From Avimuribaculum sp964395975 (GTDB taxonomy: Bacteria > Bacteroidota > Bacteroidia > Bacteroidales > Muribaculaceae), in the NCBI GenBank assembly GCA_964395975.1, contig CAYNBZ010000064.1, positions 1 to 11,103 on the forward strand: a stretch of 11,103 nt of DNA. The letters run 5' to 3'. The position numbers and the translations under genes were made by a program. The notes under the pieces were generated by a model, which ran no database searches, was not told the DNA's origin, and worked only from the letters and a program-made list of their open reading frames with translations. This document shows positions 1 through 9,050 of this stretch, in pieces (the first letter of the stretch is position 1; every line of letters begins with the position of its first letter).

Positions 1-53
1 AAAAAAGGGCGACCCGTCAGTCGGTACTGACTTTTGGGTCACCCTCTATTTTT
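1..53. terminator. Compound hairpin, probable bidirectional terminator
   Basis: Two nested inverted repeats are visible. The inner stem GTCAGT (16-21) pairs perfectly with ACTGAC (26-31) around the loop CGGT. The outer stem AGGGCGACCC (6-15) pairs with GGGTCACCCT (36-45) with one C-A mismatch, and four unpaired T (32-35) form a one-sided bulge. A TTTTT run follows at 49-53 on the plus strand. The A run at 1-6 gives a T run after the hairpin on the minus strand, so it could stop transcription in either direction. The gene it would serve lies left of the window. The structure abuts the window edge, so its full extent is unknown. Confidence 0.55.
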
Positions 54-162
54 ATAATAACAGAACAGTCACGGAAAAGTGCCGAAAACGCTTGAATAAT
101 ATACTAAAAGTAACAATTACATATCTAACCGACACGAAACGCCTTAAATCTTGACAGGCAAC

Positions 163-193
163 TTTGTTTTTTTCAAATTAATGAATATATTTG
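163..193 (+). promoter_or_regulatory. Bacteroidetes-type promoter for the DJ-1 family gene
   Basis: TTTG at 163-166 and TATATTTG at 186-193 are separated by 19 bases. This fits the known Bacteroidetes housekeeping promoter (-33 TTTG, 19-21 base spacer, -7 TAnnTTTG). Transcription would begin near base 200, giving a leader of roughly 25 bases before the ATG at 226. No purine-rich Shine-Dalgarno is visible, which is normal in this phylum. The rest of 54-162 shows nothing I can assign. Confidence 0.75.
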
Positions 194-225
194 TCTTGAT
201 ACATATTAACTAAAACTTTTCCATT

Positions 226-804
226 ATGAACACATCCTACCTATTCTTAGCAACCGGTTTTGAAGAGATGGAAGCAATTGTCACCACCGACATCCTGCGT
301 CGCGCCGGAATGGAGGTGGAAACTGTTTCAATCAACGATTCAAAAAAAGTGACAGGCGCACATGGCATAACAACCAAAGCCGACGCACTATTCAATGAAA
401 CCAACTTCACAGAGGCTTCGTGGCTAATACTCCCCGGAGGACTACCGGGAGCAAGCAACCTTTTCTCCTTCTCACCGCTGACAACCTTGTTAACCGAACA
501 CAATAAAAAGGGAGGGAAAATTGCCGCCATCTGTGCATCACCGGCCGTGGTGCTTGCACCACTCGGCATACTCGACGGGCGTGAAGCCGTATGCTATCCG
601 GGATTTGAAGAACATATGCCCAATGCCAAAAAGGGATTTACACCGGTAGTCACCGACGGTAACATAATTACTGCCAACGGACCGGCTTCAGCCATGGCAT
701 TTGCACTTGCCATTGTAGCAAAAGGCAAAGGGGAAGAAACTGCGCGCGAAGTGGCAGAAGGGCTTCTTCTGTATAACCGCAAACATCAAAGCTACTACTT
801 CTGA
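226..804 (+). CDS. DJ-1/PfpI family protein, YajL/ThiJ type
   Basis: A complete 192-residue protein, the usual length for single-domain DJ-1/YajL proteins. The N-terminus has the family signature TGFEEMEA, in which Glu16 matches the acid that hydrogen-bonds the reactive cysteine (Glu18 in human DJ-1). The nucleophile elbow AAICASPAVVLA carries Cys103, equivalent to Cys106 of DJ-1. The LPGG turn near residues 69-72 is also typical. There is no signal peptide, so it should be cytoplasmic. Members are credited with protection against oxidative and carbonyl stress (glyoxalase III or deglycase activity), but their physiological reaction is disputed and cannot be read from sequence. The ATG start follows a consensus promoter by about 25 bases. 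The gene stands alone, convergent with the galactosidase gene and separated from it by a strong hairpin, so it is unlikely to belong to the glycan locus. Confidence 0.93.
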   Translation: MNTSYLFLATGFEEMEAIVTTDILRRAGMEVETVSINDSKKVTGAHGITTKADALFNETNFTEASWLILPGGLPGASNLFSFSPLTTLLTEHNKKGGKIAAICASPAVVLAPLGILDGREAVCYPGFEEHMPNAKKGFTPVVTDGNIITANGPASAMAFALAIVAKGKGEETAREVAEGLLLYNRKHQSYYF

Positions 805-842
805 CACACGTTGTCACACTCATTTTTCCCTTACACAAAACA

Positions 843-882
843 CAGCGCAAGCCCCCTTTCTTTAGAGGCTTGCGCTGATTTT
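843..882. terminator. Bidirectional intrinsic terminator between convergent genes
   Basis: A perfect 11-base inverted repeat, CAGCGCAAGCC (843-853) with GGCTTGCGCTG (867-877), encloses a 13-base loop. It is followed by ATTTTA on the plus strand and by TGTTTTGTG on the minus strand. It lies 38 bases after the stop of the DJ-1 gene and 28 bases past the stop of the minus-strand beta-galactosidase gene, exactly where a shared terminator for two converging genes belongs. Confidence 0.8.
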
Positions 883-883
883 A

Positions 884-899
884 ATGGGACATATCCCAT
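884..899. repeat. Short perfect inverted repeat in the convergent spacer
   Basis: ATGGGA (884-889) and TCCCAT (894-899) form a perfect 6-base stem with a 4-base loop, CATA. It sits between the beta-galactosidase stop (910) and the larger terminator hairpin. It may add to transcript-end structure on the minus strand, but it has no T run of its own and could be chance. Confidence 0.35.
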
Positions 900-909
900 G
901 CGTATGCTA

Positions 910-3900
910 TCAATCTAAATCAATGTTATGCTTCAACGGCGTGATGATAAACGAGAATTCATAATCGCCATAAGGCAACATATACTGAGACAAAGGCCAT
1001 GCACCCCAACTGTCCACACAGCCAAGTCCCATCTGCACCTTGTCTATGAGCAAATTTGTGATGTCGGCCTGCTCAACCTCGGGCGAATGGCGTTGGCCTT
1101 TCTCAACACCATCATCAAGCGACTCTATGGTATAATGCAATGCCGATGCCGAGAATGGAGCTTCAGCAACGATTTTCAAACCCGAATGTGCAGAATTGAG
1201 TTGTTTCCACCACCGTATGTCAGTTTTGTTGCCCGTTTCCTGAGGCCGCAAATAAGGATAAAACTGTTCATCGACAGATTGCCTGTATATTCCGAGTAAT
1301 GTACCATGATTACGGTCGCTGTAATTCTCGACAGGACCACGCCCATAATATTCGATATTATCAAATTCCCTGGGCATGGACAATTGCATTCCGAAACGGA
1401 ACATTGGTGGCACATCACTACCGCCAGCCATCATCTTTTGGGTAACTTTTACGCTACCTTCGTTATTGATAACGTAGGTAAGGCACAATTCTGCTCCAAC
1501 AGCAGGTATATCATAAGAAGCTTCAACAACGGCCAATCCACCGTCAACCTTCGATGTAATGGAACTGAGTTTTATTTCGGGATTGCGCCATACAGCAAAT
1601 TTACGCTGGAAATCAGCACCCATGTCATTATCGGTAGGAGCACGCCAGAAGTTAGGAGTCAATGCACATCCATCCTTTATAAAATCGACACCACCGACAG
1701 TATAATGCGACATATAACCATCACGACGGTTAAACTCAATACTAAAGTCTTGCCCATGTACTATAAGATAGTCCTTGCGATAATCGATTATTTGTGGTTC
1801 GATGATTGGGAGATTATTAACCTCAACATTCCCTATGAGCATTTCAGGAGCCTCATAAGCCACAAGTGCAAGCTGATCCTTGGCAACTTCAGTTCCTGCC
1901 TGCAAAAGTCCTTCACGCTCTTTCAACTTGTATCTCACGGTGAGCAACCACTCACTGCAAGGACAGGTATTGCCAATGTTCAGATTCAAGGTAGAAGTCT
2001 GTTGTGGTGCAACATTTATGTCATCGACACGGCCATTACGCATCACCTTGCCGCCTGCCGACACCTCCCACTCCAGATAGTAGGCCGACAAATCACGGAA
2101 GAAATTCTCATTGAAAATTTCCACCTCGGCCAAACCCTCTTCAACACGACCGAGAGAGGTCCATATATTCTGGTAAAAATATGCCACTTCGACGGAATGA
2201 GGATTTGGGCAACGGTCGGGATTCACCAATCCATTGCCACAGAAATTATTGTCCGACACATCATAGCGGTTGAAATCGCCACCGTATGCAAATATCTCCA
2301 TGCCATTGGCGTTCTTCCAACGAAGCGGTTGGTCAACCCAATCCCAAATAAAGCCTCCTTGCAGACTCGGATATTTCCGAATCAAGTCCCAATATTCTTT
2401 AAATCCACCACCCGAGTTGCCCATTGCATGAGCATATTCGCATTGGATAAGCGGCTTTGTGGTGTCAGTACGGCGAGCATATTTCTCCATCTGCTCGTAA
2501 TTGGCATACATGGGGCAATAGATATCTGTAAAATCGTTATAGCCCGCCCGCTCATATTGCACAGGACGGCTCGGATCTTCAGCTTTCACCCACTCATAGC
2601 AATCTTCGAAATTCGGTCCGAAGCCACCCTCATTGCCAAGTGACCAGAAAATTATGCTCGGATGGTTGAAGTTACGTTGTACATTGCGTTGATTGCGTTC
2701 GAGATGTGCTTTGGCATACATCGGTTCTTTGGCAAGCGTTTCATCTCCATAGCCCATTCCATGAGATTCGATATTGGCCTCAGCCACCATATACAAGCCA
2801 TATTGGTCACACAATTCATACCAACGATAATCATCGGGATAGTGGCATGTGCGCACTGCATTGATATTCATCTTTTTCATCATCTGCATATCTTGCAACA
2901 TACGCTCATAGCTCACCACATATCCGCCATCCGGATCCATCTCATGGCGGTTTACACCTTTAATCAGAACAGGCTCGCCATTTACAAGCACTTGATTACC
3001 ACGCAACTCAATTTTTCTGAAACCCACTTTGAACGGAATAATCTCGCCACTCCCTTCCATTGTGGCAGTAAGGGTATAGAGATAGGGTGTTTCGGCAGTC
3101 CATTTATGAGGATTCTTCACATCCAATACAGTGGTGCCGCTTCCTCTGACCGTTGCATACGCAACCTGCTTTCCATCGGCATCAACCAAATCGAGTTGTA
3201 CATTGCCATTCCCTTTCACATCGAGTTCAACCGTTAAGGTTGCATCCTTATAGTCGGCATCGAGATCGGGAGTGAAACGTAAGTCTTGAATGCGCTTCTT
3301 GCTTCGGGCATATAAGTAACTGTCACGAGCCACACCCGACAGACGGAAGAAATCCTGATCCTCAAGATATGAGCCATCACACCAACGAAACACCTGAAAT
3401 GCTATCAAGTTTTCCTGTCCCGGATTCAGATACCGCGTGAGATCAAATTCAGCCTCAAGTTTGCTGTCTTCACTATATCCTACAAATTTGCCATTTACCC
3501 ACAGATAAATGCATGAAGTAACCGAGCCAAAATGAGCAATTATATCTTTTCCTTTCCATGAAGCCGGCACTGTAATTACACGCCTGTATGACCCTACATG
3601 ATTTCCCTCAACAGGAATATGCGGCGGGTCGTTTTCAAAATAGTTGCTCCATACATACGGAATATTGCTATACACGGGATCACCGTAACCGTTAAGCTCC
3701 CACATTCCCGGCACGGGCATGTTGTCCCAGTTGTCATCGTTGTATGACACTTTCCAGAAATCAGTCGGGCGAGTATCGGAGTTTTTCACCCAATTGAACT
3801 TCCATGTGCCGTTCAATGTCATGTAATTCGCCGAATTTTCACGGACACCTCGTTGCGCCAATTCGACATTCTCATAGGCGAAATAATTAGTGTGCATCGG

Positions 3901-4002
3901 AGCACGATTCACCTCATTCACCTCAGGGTCGTTCCATTCATTAGATTGCGCGACTGCGACAAGTGCCGCAGCCGACATAATGATAGTCGATAATAGTTTC
4001 AT
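910..4002 (-). CDS. Secreted GH2 beta-galactosidase, LacZ type
   Basis: A 1030-residue glycoside hydrolase family 2 enzyme, close to the 1023 residues of E. coli LacZ. Domain order as read: signal peptide (1-18, AVA before Gln19), jelly-roll sugar-binding domain (about 60-235), immunoglobulin-like domain (about 240-330), TIM barrel (about 335-625), a linking beta domain, and the C-terminal beta-galactosidase small-chain domain (about 740-1020). Glu458 in LGNEGG is the acid/base and Glu522 in QCEYAHAMGNS the nucleophile; NRHEMDPDGG (His353) is also conserved. The signal peptide implies periplasmic action, releasing terminal beta-galactose from imported oligosaccharides. I chose the ATG at 4002 because it starts the signal peptide; the frame runs open to 4044, but that would place a polar extension before it. 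The gene has its own promoter and lies beyond the SusD terminator, so it can be expressed independently. GH2 also contains beta-glucuronidases and beta-mannosidases, but the LacZ-specific C-terminal domain favours galactosidase. Confidence 0.93.
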   Translation of the reverse strand: MKLLSTIIMSAAALVAVAQSNEWNDPEVNEVNRAPMHTNYFAYENVELAQRGVRENSANYMTLNGTWKFNWVKNSDTRPTDFWKVSYNDDNWDNMPVPGMWELNGYGDPVYSNIPYVWSNYFENDPPHIPVEGNHVGSYRRVITVPASWKGKDIIAHFGSVTSCIYLWVNGKFVGYSEDSKLEAEFDLTRYLNPGQENLIAFQVFRWCDGSYLEDQDFFRLSGVARDSYLYARSKKRIQDLRFTPDLDADYKDATLTVELDVKGNGNVQLDLVDADGKQVAYATVRGSGTTVLDVKNPHKWTAETPYLYTLTATMEGSGEIIPFKVGFRKIELRGNQVLVNGEPVLIKGVNRHEMDPDGGYVVSYERMLQDMQMMKKMNINAVRTCHYPDDYRWYELCDQYGLYMVAEANIESHGMGYGDETLAKEPMYAKAHLERNQRNVQRNFNHPSIIFWSLGNEGGFGPNFEDCYEWVKAEDPSRPVQYERAGYNDFTDIYCPMYANYEQMEKYARRTDTTKPLIQCEYAHAMGNSGGGFKEYWDLIRKYPSLQGGFIWDWVDQPLRWKNANGMEIFAYGGDFNRYDVSDNNFCGNGLVNPDRCPNPHSVEVAYFYQNIWTSLGRVEEGLAEVEIFNENFFRDLSAYYLEWEVSAGGKVMRNGRVDDINVAPQQTSTLNLNIGNTCPCSEWLLTVRYKLKEREGLLQAGTEVAKDQLALVAYEAPEMLIGNVEVNNLPIIEPQIIDYRKDYLIVHGQDFSIEFNRRDGYMSHYTVGGVDFIKDGCALTPNFWRAPTDNDMGADFQRKFAVWRNPEIKLSSITSKVDGGLAVVEASYDIPAVGAELCLTYVINNEGSVKVTQKMMAGGSDVPPMFRFGMQLSMPREFDNIEYYGRGPVENYSDRNHGTLLGIYRQSVDEQFYPYLRPQETGNKTDIRWWKQLNSAHSGLKIVAEAPFSASALHYTIESLDDGVEKGQRHSPEVEQADITNLLIDKVQMGLGCVDSWGAWPLSQYMLPYGDYEFSFIITPLKHNIDLD

Positions 4003-4097
4003 CTTATTATAATCGTTTTTTAGGTTTATGACAAAAACCGTCAAAGTCGGTCTATTTCCTCAACCGAGAGATTGGTACATTGAGATGTTTACTATTG

Positions 4098-4129
4098 CAA
4101 ATATAATGCAATATGGCCATAAATGCAAA
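4098..4129 (-). promoter_or_regulatory. Bacteroidetes-type promoter for the beta-galactosidase gene
   Basis: On the minus strand, TTTG (4129-4126) and TATATTTG (4105-4098) are spaced by 20 bases, matching the TTTG-N19/21-TAnnTTTG consensus. The predicted transcript starts near 4090, leaving a leader of about 88 bases before the ATG at 4002. The -33 TTTG lies inside a second -7-like word, TAAATTTG, but that one lacks a TTTG at the right distance upstream. I see no strong structure in the leader. Confidence 0.65.
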
Positions 4130-4175
4130 TTTAGCACACAGCAGCATTATATAGTGCCCGATCGCGCAACACGAC

Positions 4176-4214
4176 AAAAAAGAGGTGTCAAAGAGATTTT
4201 CAAATCTTGACACC
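4176..4214 (-). terminator. Intrinsic terminator of the transporter/epimerase operon
   Basis: GGTGTCA (4184-4190) pairs with TGACACC (4208-4214). After a 3-base bulge, AGATT pairs with AATCT around a short loop. Read on the minus strand, the hairpin ends in TCTTTTTTG (A run at 4176-4181 on the plus strand). It lies 27 bases past the SusD stop codon, so it should end or attenuate the operon before the beta-galactosidase gene. Confidence 0.8.
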
Positions 4215-4241
4215 CCACAATTTTAAAACACTCGTGACTTA

Positions 4242-5861
4242 TCAGTTGTAACGACCGGTATCCCACCAAACACGGACAGTGGAGCCATCGCCTTGTCCTT
4301 GATTCAAAGTCGATGCTGTCGCATTTGCTGCATTCTCACGACGCTCCGAGTCGATGTAACGGATTTTCTTGATAAACTCACCTGCCGATGGATCAATATC
4401 AGCATCTTCACTGTGCATCACCGGAATAAGTTCGGGATAACCGGTGCGACGGCACTCTGCCCAAGCCTCGATACCACTTGGATAAATCGCAATCCATTTT
4501 TGAGTGATAATCTTTTCCAATTTTTGTTCAAAACTGTCGCTCTCGTTCCAAGCCACATCTCCGGTGGTAATGTAAGTGTCATCATTGGCAGTACTCGACA
4601 CAGATTGGTCGCTAAGGAACGAACGTTCGTCCTCAAACGATGCACGTATGCCCACCTCATAATTCTGCTGTGCATTACCGGCACCGCTCCAACCTCGCAA
4701 TGCAGCCTCAGCCTTAAGCAGACACACCTCGCTATATGTCATCACTTTGAATGGCAAAGTTACAAGATCGTCAACAAGGACACCCGTAAGATTATAATCG
4801 GGATATGCTTGCAATCCCCACGTGCAAGACAATTGCGATATGTCGTTTTCGGCAAGTCCGAGTTCTGTCACATTCAAGCCATTGGCAAGTCCTACCCATT
4901 TTTGTCCCGTATAGCTATCCAATGTCCCATCAGCCATGGCATTGCCATAAGCCTGAGTGACACCAAACCACAATTCCAAACGAGGATCTTCAACTGTGCT
5001 GAGCGATGTAAGTACTTGCTCCATTTTCTTGCTCATGCAAAATTCGCTCCAATTGTCAATCATATAAAGAGGATGCCCCCAACCATAATCACCGGTGCCC
5101 GAACACAGCATATAGGCATTGTCATCATTGCTTTGCATCACCCCCGATGCCAATGCAGCTTCACCTTCTTCTTGAGCCCAATCGCTATCCACAAACGAAA
5201 TACGCAAGGCGCAACGCAAGCGTAACGAATTGGCAAACCTAATCCACTTTTCCGTATCACCGTCAAAAATCAAATCATTATAGGAGCCACATGTTTCCTG
5301 ATCGGCCAATCCCTGCTTAAGGATATTGACAGCATCGGTAAGCTCGTTGAATACGTCCTGATAAATCGATTCCTGCGAATCATAAGCATTCTGCGAGTTA
5401 CCAAGCCCTGCCTCAAAATAAGGAATATCGCCAAAGCAGTCGGTCATCCCTATAGTGTTCCATGCCGTAATGATACGTATCATCTGGCAAATATCAGTTT
5501 GTTCAGGATTGGCCTCAGCCGTGTTTTTGGCAACTTTCATATGCTTCAACACCAAATAATACGGAGTCCAAAAGCCGGACGACGACCAAGAATCGTTATA
5601 ACCATATCGGTCGGTAGGAAAACTGGTACTCTTATTGGCAAAATATTGACAATATTTTTGAGCATATAAGTTGTCGGATAATTGATAGACATCCGTAGCA
5701 TTGATGTGCGTAGCCTTTTCTTGCACATACGGCAAAACATACTTCAAATTGGCCTCAGAAACCGTACTCGGGTCGGTATTCATAGAGTCGAAACGGTCGG
5801 TACAACCGCCCAGCAACCCAACGGCCAAATATAATCCTAAAAATGCTTTATATAATTTCAT
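4242..5861 (-). CDS. SusD/RagB-like glycan-binding outer-membrane lipoprotein
   Basis: A 539-residue surface lipoprotein that would capture oligosaccharides and hand them to its SusC partner. The N-terminus is a lipoprotein signal peptide with a lipobox (LLGGC, Cys20), followed by the polar start of the mature protein. The body reads as the SusD-like_2 branch (SusD/RagB nutrient-binding lipoproteins): NTDPS near the start, TDCFGDIPYFEAG around residue 140, YDSQESIYQDVFNEL after it, and a C-terminus ending in RVWWDTGRYN. I chose the ATG at 5861 because it begins the signal peptide; the alternative is a TTG two codons upstream. It begins 13 bases after the SusC stop, so the two are co-transcribed. 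The sialic-acid-binding protein NanU of B. fragilis and T. forsythia is a SusD homologue from a similar locus, but the ligand here cannot be read from sequence. Confidence 0.92.
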   Translation of the reverse strand: MKLYKAFLGLYLAVGLLGGCTDRFDSMNTDPSTVSEANLKYVLPYVQEKATHINATDVYQLSDNLYAQKYCQYFANKSTSFPTDRYGYNDSWSSSGFWTPYYLVLKHMKVAKNTAEANPEQTDICQMIRIITAWNTIGMTDCFGDIPYFEAGLGNSQNAYDSQESIYQDVFNELTDAVNILKQGLADQETCGSYNDLIFDGDTEKWIRFANSLRLRCALRISFVDSDWAQEEGEAALASGVMQSNDDNAYMLCSGTGDYGWGHPLYMIDNWSEFCMSKKMEQVLTSLSTVEDPRLELWFGVTQAYGNAMADGTLDSYTGQKWVGLANGLNVTELGLAENDISQLSCTWGLQAYPDYNLTGVLVDDLVTLPFKVMTYSEVCLLKAEAALRGWSGAGNAQQNYEVGIRASFEDERSFLSDQSVSSTANDDTYITTGDVAWNESDSFEQKLEKIITQKWIAIYPSGIEAWAECRRTGYPELIPVMHSEDADIDPSAGEFIKKIRYIDSERRENAANATASTLNQGQGDGSTVRVWWDTGRYN

Positions 5862-5874
5862 ATCCAAATGTCAT

Positions 5875-8800
5875 TTAGAATTTAATATTTAGAGAAAAAC
5901 CGTAAGTCCGTGTCGGCGGCATTGAGCCATACTCGAATGCTTGATAATAATCGGCATACGACATAGCCGACTCTGGATTAACCGGTGCATCCTTGTAGAA
6001 ATAGAACAAGTCACGACCAACTGCTGAAATTTTTACTGATTGCAACTTTATAGGTTCCAGCCATTTTTTCGGCAAACTCCAGCCAATCGACAATTCGCGC
6101 ATCTTTACGTATGTACCACTATACATAAATTCCTCTGCAATACCATTAGAGCCTCCTACGGCACTCCAGTAATTTTCACCACTCACTTCAATAGTATTAG
6201 GTTCTCCGGTCGAAGCAAGTATCCCATCGACAACCATTCCATCACGTCCGGCCAATGTACGTTTCGAAGTTCCATAGAATGTGGCATCGGCATCTGTCAT
6301 TGAAATGAAGTCGCCGCCATATCGCATGTCAATCAACATATTAAACGAAATATTCTTCCACGTCAACGTAGTCCCAAACGAACCTGTCCATTTAGGCAGC
6401 ATATTGCCTATTACCTTGTCGGTTTCGGTCAGCGGCAACCCGTCATCGCCAATCAGTATCCGACCTTGTTCATCGCGCTGATAAGCCGTAGTGGCAACAA
6501 TATCGCCATAGCTGCTACCCTCATTGACAACTACCGATGCAATGCTGGTGCTGCCAAGCGTGTAGCGTGTCACATCACCACCCAATTCAATACACTTGGT
6601 GCGATTTAATCCCCAGTTTAGCGTTACATCCCATTGCCAATCATTGGTCTTAATAGGCGTACCGGTAATGCTGAGTTCCACACCTTGACTGCGCATCTTA
6701 CCGGCATTAATAATTTTCGATGTATATCCAGACGGTATCGGACTGTCGATGGCAAGTATCTGGTCGGTAGTATTGCTGCGATAATAAGTAAAATCTATCC
6801 CCAAGCGATTTTGAAACGTACGCCATTCAAAACCGCCTTCCCAAGAATTGGTATGTTCAGGCTTCAAATCGGATAATGGCAACGTATCGGGCAATTGCAT
6901 TTCAAGATAACTACCACCGCCGTTAACATAGCTTACATATTGGCTGTAAACATATGCCAATTGATAGGCATCGGTATCGTTACCTACCATCGCCCAAGAA
7001 CCGCGCACTTTCAAATAGTCAATCCAATCGGGCATCCTGAACATTTCAGAAATAATCCAACTCAAACTCACTGAAGGATAGAAATAAGAACGGTTTGCTG
7101 CCGGCAAAGTCGAAGACCAGTCATTACGTCCTGTGATATCCAAATAGGCCATTCCTTTATAGCCAACCGAAATATTACCCATAACAGATTGTATTTCTTT
7201 CTTGTAGTAAGATTCCGAGGCTGTTGGGTCGTCACCGTTCCCCATCCATATATAATCATCAATTAAAAATTGTCCAGCCGAGCCCGAAAGACCTTCATAC
7301 TGCTGATTCTCAACAGATGTACCAAGATTGGCAACCACCGAAAATTCGCTGAACGTCTTTTTGAAATTAAGCATAACATCGGCCGAGAAATCCTTATGGG
7401 TCGTTTCACTATGGATATACTCAGTTACGGCTTTGCCTCCATCTCCACTATTAAGTGCATATGTGCGATATTGATCGTTATACCAATCGATACCGACGCG
7501 ACCCGTCAAGCTCAAATAGCTTGTTATTTTTAAAGTCGCATTGATATTTCCAAGCAATCGATTACGCTTGTTGACGTTTCCGTTTTCCGACATAATCAAT
7601 CCATACGGATTTGAGAAGTTATCAGCCGGCCCCGACCAGTTCATCACTTGCCCCGTTGAAGTAAGATTATCGGTGCTTAAATCCTTCAGACGAATACCAC
7701 GCGGCATGGTAATTAATTGCCACATTAAGCCATAGCTGCCTTGCGCAGGAGCATTCTTTACCTTCTCGGTCATGTAACTGGCTTTTACACCCACAGTCAG
7801 AAAGTCGTTGCGCATTTCTGTGTTCAAATCGAAGTATTGTCGATTGATTTCATGTCCCGGCACATTGCCGTCGTTTCGACTGTCGGTAAAAGACAAACGA
7901 CCTGTCATATTATCGCTACCGGCACTTGCTGTTATAGTGTTTGAATAAAGCAAACCTGTGTCATAAAAGTCCTTTATGTAATCGTCCTGAGGCAAAAGTG
8001 CCACTTGGCTGTAATTGGTATCTCCATAATAAACGTTACGCCAATGGTCAACCATCTGCCCCGTCATTCGAGGTCCCCAACTGCCACGAGCCGAAGTATT
8101 GAACGTCCCACCCGAGCCTTGTCCATAAACATTCTGGTAGTCATACGAATTATAAATCGAACTGACCTGCAGGTTGCCACTATATTCAAGAGTCAATGGT
8201 TGTCCTTGTTTACCTTTTTTGGTAGTGATGATGATTGCACCATTCTGCGCACGCGAGCCGTACAATGCAGCAGCATTCGCACCTTTCAGCACCGAGATGC
8301 TTTCTATGTCTTCGGGATTGATTTGCGATGCAGCACTGGCAAGGTCAAGGCCTCCATATTGGTCAGCTATCGACCCGTCATTGTCATTATTTATGGGAAT
8401 ACCGTCAACCACCCACAAAGGCTGGTTATTGCCACTCAACGAGTTCACTCCGCGCAATACTACACGGGTAGAACCGCCAAGTCCAGAACCCGATTGCGAG
8501 ATTTGCACACCCGCAATCTTTCCCTGCAACATATTCGACAAGCTAAGCGATTTAGTATCAGTCATTCCATCGGTGCTTATCTCCTGCATGGCATAACCAA
8601 GAGCTTTCTTTTCACGTTTTATGCCAAGAGCGGTTACAACCACCTCGCTCAACTGCTCTGATGAAGGGACAAGGGTTATCCTAACCCTATCCTGCCCTGC
8701 GGTAGCCACCGTTTGCTTGTGATAGCCTACAAACGACACTTCAAGATTGGCATCACCTTGCACCGAAATACTAAAATGGCCCAAAATATCCGAAACAGTA

Positions 8801-9030
8801 CCCTTAGAAGTCCCCTGCAATACAACATTGGCTCCGGGTATTGGGTTGCCCTCATCATCTACAACAGTTCCCTTTACCATTCTATATGTCAGACCATTTT
8901 CATAGGAACCGCCATTTGGAGATTGCGCGTTTACCGTAACCGCCTCCAATCCCAACAACCCACAGAAGAGAATCACCAAAAAATGTTTGGCGAATTTCTC
9001 ACGTAGCAAATTGTTTCTCATAAGCTTCAT
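5875..9030 (-). CDS. SusC/RagA-family TonB-linked outer-membrane transporter
   Basis: A complete 1051-residue TonB-dependent transporter that would form the import channel with the SusD lipoprotein encoded next to it. Regions in order: signal peptide (about 1-35, VNAQ at the cleavage site), carboxypeptidase-regulatory-like domain (about 52-122, GTVVDDEGNPIPGANV), TonB box region (SEVVVTALG, about 128-136), plug domain (about 140-272) ending in the SusC signature ISVLKGANAAALYGSRA, and a beta-barrel to a C-terminal Phe (SLNIKF), as usual for outer-membrane barrels. No N-terminal STN/secretin domain is present, so control by a partner anti-sigma/ECF-sigma pair is not expected. The ATG at 9030 is used; a second ATG three codons later is possible. 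It starts 20 bases after the epimerase stop, and SusD follows after 13 bases. Homologues in nan loci are called NanO, but the substrate is not determined here. Confidence 0.94.
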   Translation of the reverse strand: MKLMRNNLLREKFAKHFLVILFCGLLGLEAVTVNAQSPNGGSYENGLTYRMVKGTVVDDEGNPIPGANVVLQGTSKGTVSDILGHFSISVQGDANLEVSFVGYHKQTVATAGQDRVRITLVPSSEQLSEVVVTALGIKREKKALGYAMQEISTDGMTDTKSLSLSNMLQGKIAGVQISQSGSGLGGSTRVVLRGVNSLSGNNQPLWVVDGIPINNDNDGSIADQYGGLDLASAASQINPEDIESISVLKGANAAALYGSRAQNGAIIITTKKGKQGQPLTLEYSGNLQVSSIYNSYDYQNVYGQGSGGTFNTSARGSWGPRMTGQMVDHWRNVYYGDTNYSQVALLPQDDYIKDFYDTGLLYSNTITASAGSDNMTGRLSFTDSRNDGNVPGHEINRQYFDLNTEMRNDFLTVGVKASYMTEKVKNAPAQGSYGLMWQLITMPRGIRLKDLSTDNLTSTGQVMNWSGPADNFSNPYGLIMSENGNVNKRNRLLGNINATLKITSYLSLTGRVGIDWYNDQYRTYALNSGDGGKAVTEYIHSETTHKDFSADVMLNFKKTFSEFSVVANLGTSVENQQYEGLSGSAGQFLIDDYIWMGNGDDPTASESYYKKEIQSVMGNISVGYKGMAYLDITGRNDWSSTLPAANRSYFYPSVSLSWIISEMFRMPDWIDYLKVRGSWAMVGNDTDAYQLAYVYSQYVSYVNGGGSYLEMQLPDTLPLSDLKPEHTNSWEGGFEWRTFQNRLGIDFTYYRSNTTDQILAIDSPIPSGYTSKIINAGKMRSQGVELSITGTPIKTNDWQWDVTLNWGLNRTKCIELGGDVTRYTLGSTSIASVVVNEGSSYGDIVATTAYQRDEQGRILIGDDGLPLTETDKVIGNMLPKWTGSFGTTLTWKNISFNMLIDMRYGGDFISMTDADATFYGTSKRTLAGRDGMVVDGILASTGEPNTIEVSGENYWSAVGGSNGIAEEFMYSGTYVKMRELSIGWSLPKKWLEPIKLQSVKISAVGRDLFYFYKDAPVNPESAMSYADYYQAFEYGSMPPTRTYGFSLNIKF

Positions 9031-9050
9031 CTTAAGTTAGTAGAACAAAT

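Noticed and set aside
1306..2643. A 445-codon plus-strand open frame inside the beta-galactosidase gene
   Set aside because: It lies wholly antisense to a well-conserved GH2 coding region including both catalytic glutamates. Its translation has no recognisable domain and it has no promoter, so it is a shadow of sense-strand codon use.
4003..4044. A longer beta-galactosidase N-terminus from 4044
   Set aside because: It would place 14 mostly polar residues ahead of a good signal peptide that begins at the ATG at 4002, which itself follows an AT-rich Bacteroidales-type start context.
4293..5225. A 310-codon plus-strand open frame opposite SusD
   Set aside because: It is antisense to the SusD coding region, its translation is low-quality and histidine/cysteine-rich, and no promoter or start context is visible.
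8005..8661. A 218-codon plus-strand open frame opposite the SusC plug region
   Set aside because: It is antisense to the strongly conserved plug and signature region of SusC, with no independent support.
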